Assembly (NCBI GenBank): GCA_015058015.1
Contig: SVDM01000010.1
Location: 29,904-93,903 of the forward strand
Direction: 5' to 3'
DNA: 64,000 bases
Source of the DNA: Lachnospiraceae bacterium
Lineage (GTDB): Bacteria > Bacillota > Clostridia > Lachnospirales > Lachnospiraceae
Shown here: positions 61,448 through 64,000 of the stretch, in pieces
Position numbering within the stretch: the first letter of the stretch is position 1
How the letters are laid out: each line of letters opens with the position of its first letter
Made by a program: the position numbers and the translations under genes
The notes under the pieces: model-generated
The model's input: only the letters and a program-made list of their open reading frames with translations
Database searches by the model: none
Told to the model about the DNA's origin: nothing

Positions 61448-61933
61448 ATGACCGTATTAGAGATTAACGACGTCAAAGGCTTCATGGCGAAGCTTTTGGC
61501 GTCTGATACATTTGACGACTATTACATACTTGAGGCTGTGATTACCAAGGCCAATACCTTTACCATTGACGGCAGGCTGAATGAGGAATACCTGGCGGAT
61601 GCGGGGGAGGATGTGACTGACCTCACAGCTTTCCGCTTTCAAGCTTGGGGTAAGGTGCGCAGTCTGTGCTTCGATCTTGTTAAGGGCAAGACCCTGCCGA
61701 TTTTTATGAAGGTGGTATTACAACTGCCTGAGTCTAAAGTGGCAGACATTCTGGCCGAATCCGGCGCATCTATCCGCCCGGAAGAAATCACAGGCCTTTA
61801 CCTAAACATCACCTACGACCGTAAAGAACTCCGGGTGGTTACCGGCACTTCCCTGAAGACCTTTTCCATGGATAAGAGTCTTGAAAGAGAGTGGGATGAG
61901 GCCGCCGGGAAGATTATGGCGGAGTATATGTAG
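61448..61933 (+). CDS. Conserved hypothetical protein (DUF5721-like)
   Basis: 161 residues beginning directly after the flavoprotein stop (TAAATG), so co-translated. No signal peptide or membrane helix. Mixed alpha/beta: VKGFMAKLLASDTFDDYYIL, FTIDGRLNEEYL, FRFQAWGKVRSLCFDLVKG, GLYLNITYDRKELRVVTG. I recall it as a small Lachnospiraceae family, probably DUF5721, from memory only. Role unknown. Confidence 0.7.
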   Translation: MTVLEINDVKGFMAKLLASDTFDDYYILEAVITKANTFTIDGRLNEEYLADAGEDVTDLTAFRFQAWGKVRSLCFDLVKGKTLPIFMKVVLQLPESKVADILAESGASIRPEEITGLYLNITYDRKELRVVTGTSLKTFSMDKSLEREWDEAAGKIMAEYM

Positions 61934-61972
61934 AAGTTGTTTTGGTAGTAATAAAGCATAGTTATTAGAGAA

Positions 61973-62004
61973 ACTCCGGCGGGGATGCCCACCGGAGCTT
62001 TTTT
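61973..62004 (+). terminator. Intrinsic terminator after 61448 gene
   Basis: CTCCGG pairs with CCGGAG and an inner GGG/CCC pair closes the loop; CTTTTTTC follows. Confidence 0.85.
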
Positions 62005-62047
62005 CTTTTATTCATTCTTATTCATTTTATTCATTATGAGAAGGTCA

Positions 62048-62344
62048 CGGTGCCGGTTTCCTTACGCCTACGACACGCCGTTTAGGAATAACTTGCAAAT
62101 GGCGTGTCATCCCAAGCAAGGCAGGACACGCCAACCAGTGATAATCTTCAAATGGCGTGTCACACCAAGGAAATTAGGACACGCCATATAAGGAAAATCA
62201 TAAGATGACGTGTCACCCCGGACAAGGCGCTACACGCCAAATAGCGAAAATCTTCAACTGGCGTGTCATCCCGGACAAGGCGCTACACGCCAAATAGCGA
62301 AAATCTTCAACTGGCGTGTCATCCCAAGCAAAACAATACACGCC
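62048..62344 (+). repeat. Six tandem hairpin units with an exact 53-bp period
   Basis: Units begin at 62048 (degenerate), 62101, 62154, 62207, 62260 and 62313. Each has GGCGTGT, an 18-base loop region, ACACGCC (32 bases in all), then a 21-base linker such as AAATAGCGAAAATCTTCAACT. Units 4 and 5 share the same linker before them, and units 3 and 4 the same loop. No ORF here has a start with a ribosome binding site. The linkers are repeated and not unique, so it is not a CRISPR array. Confidence 0.9.
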
Positions 62345-62367
62345 AAAATAAGAAAAGTAAAAATCGA

Positions 62368-62419
62368 GGTTACCCTAAGGGTAACCCATAGAGGAGTATA
62401 TTGACATATACCCCTCTAT
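62368..62419 (+). repeat. Two adjacent hairpins before the surface protein gene
   Basis: GGTTACCC-TAA-GGGTAACC (62368-62386) is followed at once by ATAGAGGAGTATAT-TGAC-ATATACCCCTCTAT (62388-62419), a 14-bp stem with one mismatch. A TTGACA sequence in the second loop has no good -10 partner. The remaining 126 bp before the gene show only its ribosome binding site. Confidence 0.75.
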
Positions 62420-62545
62420 AAAGAATCCTGATTACTCTAAAAGAAGAGAATCGGATCTCGACATAGGGGAATAATGGGAATGTTGCGAAGGCATATAATC
62501 CCAAGAAGATGACGTGCTATGGAATATAGCAAGGAAGGAGCAAAA

Positions 62546-63877
62546 ATGAAAATGAAAAAGAAACTATTATCATTTGTAATGGTAGCTATGCTTGTAATTC
62601 CCTTGGCAGGAATCGCCGGGGCCGGCAAGGTGGAGGCAGCTGATGTGACGGATTCTGAGCAGTGTATTTATTGGGAAGGGGAATTTGAAAAAGAGATACC
62701 AGGGTTTTCGGATAGCTTTGCTGACTGGTTGATGCCCCAAATGGGTTTTTCCAGATATTCACTTGGAGACACTCAATATACACTTGGGCCTAATTCATGT
62801 ATCAAAATAAACTGGGATAAGTCAACCATAGCTAAGGAAGACGTTACAGGAATACAGATAAGGGCATATGTGATAGATAAATTCTCTGGAGAATATGATA
62901 TTTCGTATATGGCAGGTGAGCCATTTGTAGGAAAGATAATTAATCATCCGTCGTATTGGGGAGGGGATGCTAACTATACTCCCTCGGAACCAATGAACCC
63001 GGAATACAAAGAAGCTCCTTGGTATATGTGGGAGGAATCATATTATCTGGCAGATTGGGCCAAACAGGACACATTTCCAGGATTAAACATGGAAAACTAC
63101 TATAATGAAGTGGTTGAGGAGCAGAGCCGACATGAGGCAAAATATTGGGAAGACCAAGATACGATTGTTGAATTCTATGTAACTTACGTTGATGGGGATA
63201 CCAAAGAAAAGAAAGCATATCGCACTTTTTGGCTCCTTGACAAACCTTTAGAACAATATATATCTGGATTAAAAGAACCCACCGAGTCCGGTGAGATTGA
63301 AGAAGTGGATTTAAGCAAGAATGAATCCCAAGCCATCTCCAAAGACGACTTTGATAAACTTATTGAAGACAATAAGGAAAAAGACATTGTTATCAAGAAC
63401 AAGTCTGGCCTATCCTTTACCTTCCCCAAGGGAACACTTTCTGCAGTGGAAGGAAAGACCGAGTACGACTTTGGAACGACCTTTGTAAATGAATTTGCTG
63501 CCGGAACTTTACCGGAATTTGTTACGGCATCCAACTTTGTAAAGACAATATCCTTTGGATATTCCGGAAAGTTACCGGGCAAGGCTACAATTAAGATTCC
63601 GCTGGGAGCAGAGTACGCAGGGAAAACTCTGTATTATAGTTACGTAAAAGAAAGTGGTCTAACAGAAACTCAGCAGGTTACTGCAGATGCAGAAGGAAAT
63701 ATTACTGTTACTCAGGATCATTGTTCTGACTATGTAATTACAACTGAGAATCCGAATCCCACGCAGAAATCACCTCAGACCGGTGATAATCAGAATTTTT
63801 CATTTCTTCTGATTCTCATGGTTGCTTCAGCTGCCATTGCCGGAACAATTATCATGCGTAAACGCACAGTTAAATAA
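62546..63877 (+). CDS. Cell-wall-anchored surface protein with SPQTGD sorting signal
   Basis: 443 residues from ATG 62546, with AGGAAGGAG six bases upstream; an in-frame ATG at 62519 precedes that site. Signal peptide KKKLLSFVMVAMLVIPLAG, an acidic aromatic-rich region (about 40-230: YWGGDANYTPSE, APWYMWEESYYLADW), then a domain from about 270 (KDDFDKLIEDNKEKDIVIKN) with beta-rich repeats and a C-terminal KSPQTGDNQN, hydrophobic helix and RKRTVK tail. That is a typical Lachnospiraceae sortase signal. The substrate bound is unknown. No sortase gene is in the window. Confidence 0.85.
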   Translation: MKMKKKLLSFVMVAMLVIPLAGIAGAGKVEAADVTDSEQCIYWEGEFEKEIPGFSDSFADWLMPQMGFSRYSLGDTQYTLGPNSCIKINWDKSTIAKEDVTGIQIRAYVIDKFSGEYDISYMAGEPFVGKIINHPSYWGGDANYTPSEPMNPEYKEAPWYMWEESYYLADWAKQDTFPGLNMENYYNEVVEEQSRHEAKYWEDQDTIVEFYVTYVDGDTKEKKAYRTFWLLDKPLEQYISGLKEPTESGEIEEVDLSKNESQAISKDDFDKLIEDNKEKDIVIKNKSGLSFTFPKGTLSAVEGKTEYDFGTTFVNEFAAGTLPEFVTASNFVKTISFGYSGKLPGKATIKIPLGAEYAGKTLYYSYVKESGLTETQQVTADAEGNITVTQDHCSDYVITTENPNPTQKSPQTGDNQNFSFLLILMVASAAIAGTIIMRKRTVK

Positions 63878-63890
63878 AACAATTGAAGAC

Positions 63891-63929
63891 AAAAACCCCG
63901 GCAGTTTATTATTACTGCCGGAGTTTTCT
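63891..63929 (+). terminator. Intrinsic terminator after surface protein gene
   Basis: CCGGCAGT at 63898-63905 pairs with ACTGCCGG at 63914-63921, preceded by AAAAACC and followed by AGTTTTCTG. A group II intron end begins directly after it. Confidence 0.85.
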
Positions 63930-63932
63930 GTT

Positions 63933-64000
63933 TGCGCGCCATGGGCGCGCTCTAACGGGTGAAAGTCCCGAACACGCCCAGATAGTGGGAAGTGTATAGC
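63933..64000 (+). mobile_element. 5' end of a probable group IIC intron, truncated by window end
   Basis: From about 63933: GCGCGCC-ATG-GGCGCGC hairpin, then CTAACGGGTGAAAGTCCCG and AACACGCC, the conserved start of domain I in bacterial group II introns. The usual GUGCG 5' end reads TTGCGCG here, so the exact first base is uncertain. Class C introns insert just downstream of intrinsic terminators, which is exactly this position. The reverse transcriptase ORF, if any, would lie beyond 64000. Confidence 0.7.

Noticed and set aside
62048..62344. CRISPR array
   Set aside because: The repeats are hairpins of 32 bases with a strict 53-bp period, but the linkers are also repeated rather than unique, and no cas gene is near.
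61985..62404. Short ORFs across the 53-bp repeat array
   Set aside because: They follow the repeat, lack ribosome binding sites and show no protein-like composition.

Overview
The window reads as a chromosomal segment of a Gram-positive anaerobe of the Clostridia, most likely Lachnospiraceae (Butyrivibrio / Pseudobutyrivibrio / Lachnospira neighbourhood). The reasons are gene content and style: AddAB instead of RecBCD, a single-chain iron-sulfur serine dehydratase, a type 2 GalT, sortase-signal surface proteins, a thioester/SpaA adhesin, an ANTAR regulator beside glnA, purine-rich ribosome binding sites and no outer-membrane genes. The taxonomic call is inference; no rRNA or tRNA gene is visible.

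Layout. 1-13.4 kb is a tight + strand nitrogen block: gltB (its 5' end lies outside the window), gltD, pyrG, carA, carB, a short glutamine synthetase and an ANTAR regulator. Almost every enzyme here makes or spends glutamine. 13.4-16.6 kb holds malic enzyme, a YhcC-like radical SAM protein, a remarkable 456-bp palindromic element and a DUF4364 protein. 16.7-22 kb holds rho and a hybrid histidine kinase overlapping a response regulator gene. 22-31.3 kb has a convergent serine dehydratase gene and then a galactoside operon (galT, GH2, a GT-B-like protein, GH36). 31.4-34.4 kb has a serine/threonine symporter and a DUF4143 ATPase gene bracketed by duplicated terminator/repeat sequences and preceded by a 33-bp tandem repeat.

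34.4-45.2 kb is the most unusual part: an AT-rich island of paralogous lipoproteins (probable beta-propellers), secreted permuted-papain (YiiX/C92-like) proteins and small membrane proteins, with gene remnants, ending in an ECF sigma factor, its membrane anti-sigma factor and a secreted SH3 protein. Four copies of one promoter-like sequence (AAACC or GAACT, 18 bp, TCTAAA/T) precede the four transcription units. I infer a self-regulated envelope regulon that grew by local duplication.

45.2-49.3 kb returns to housekeeping genes (rpmE, DUF1385, prmC, prfA, a hypothetical). 49.4-53 kb has a UroD-like methyltransferase-family gene divergent from a thioester adhesin with a non-canonical sorting tail. 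53-61.9 kb is addB-addA, a COG2509-type flavoprotein and a small conserved protein. 62-62.4 kb is an array of six hairpin units with an exact 53-bp period. A second surface protein with an SPQTGD signal follows, and its terminator is immediately followed by the 5' end of a probable group IIC intron that runs off the window.
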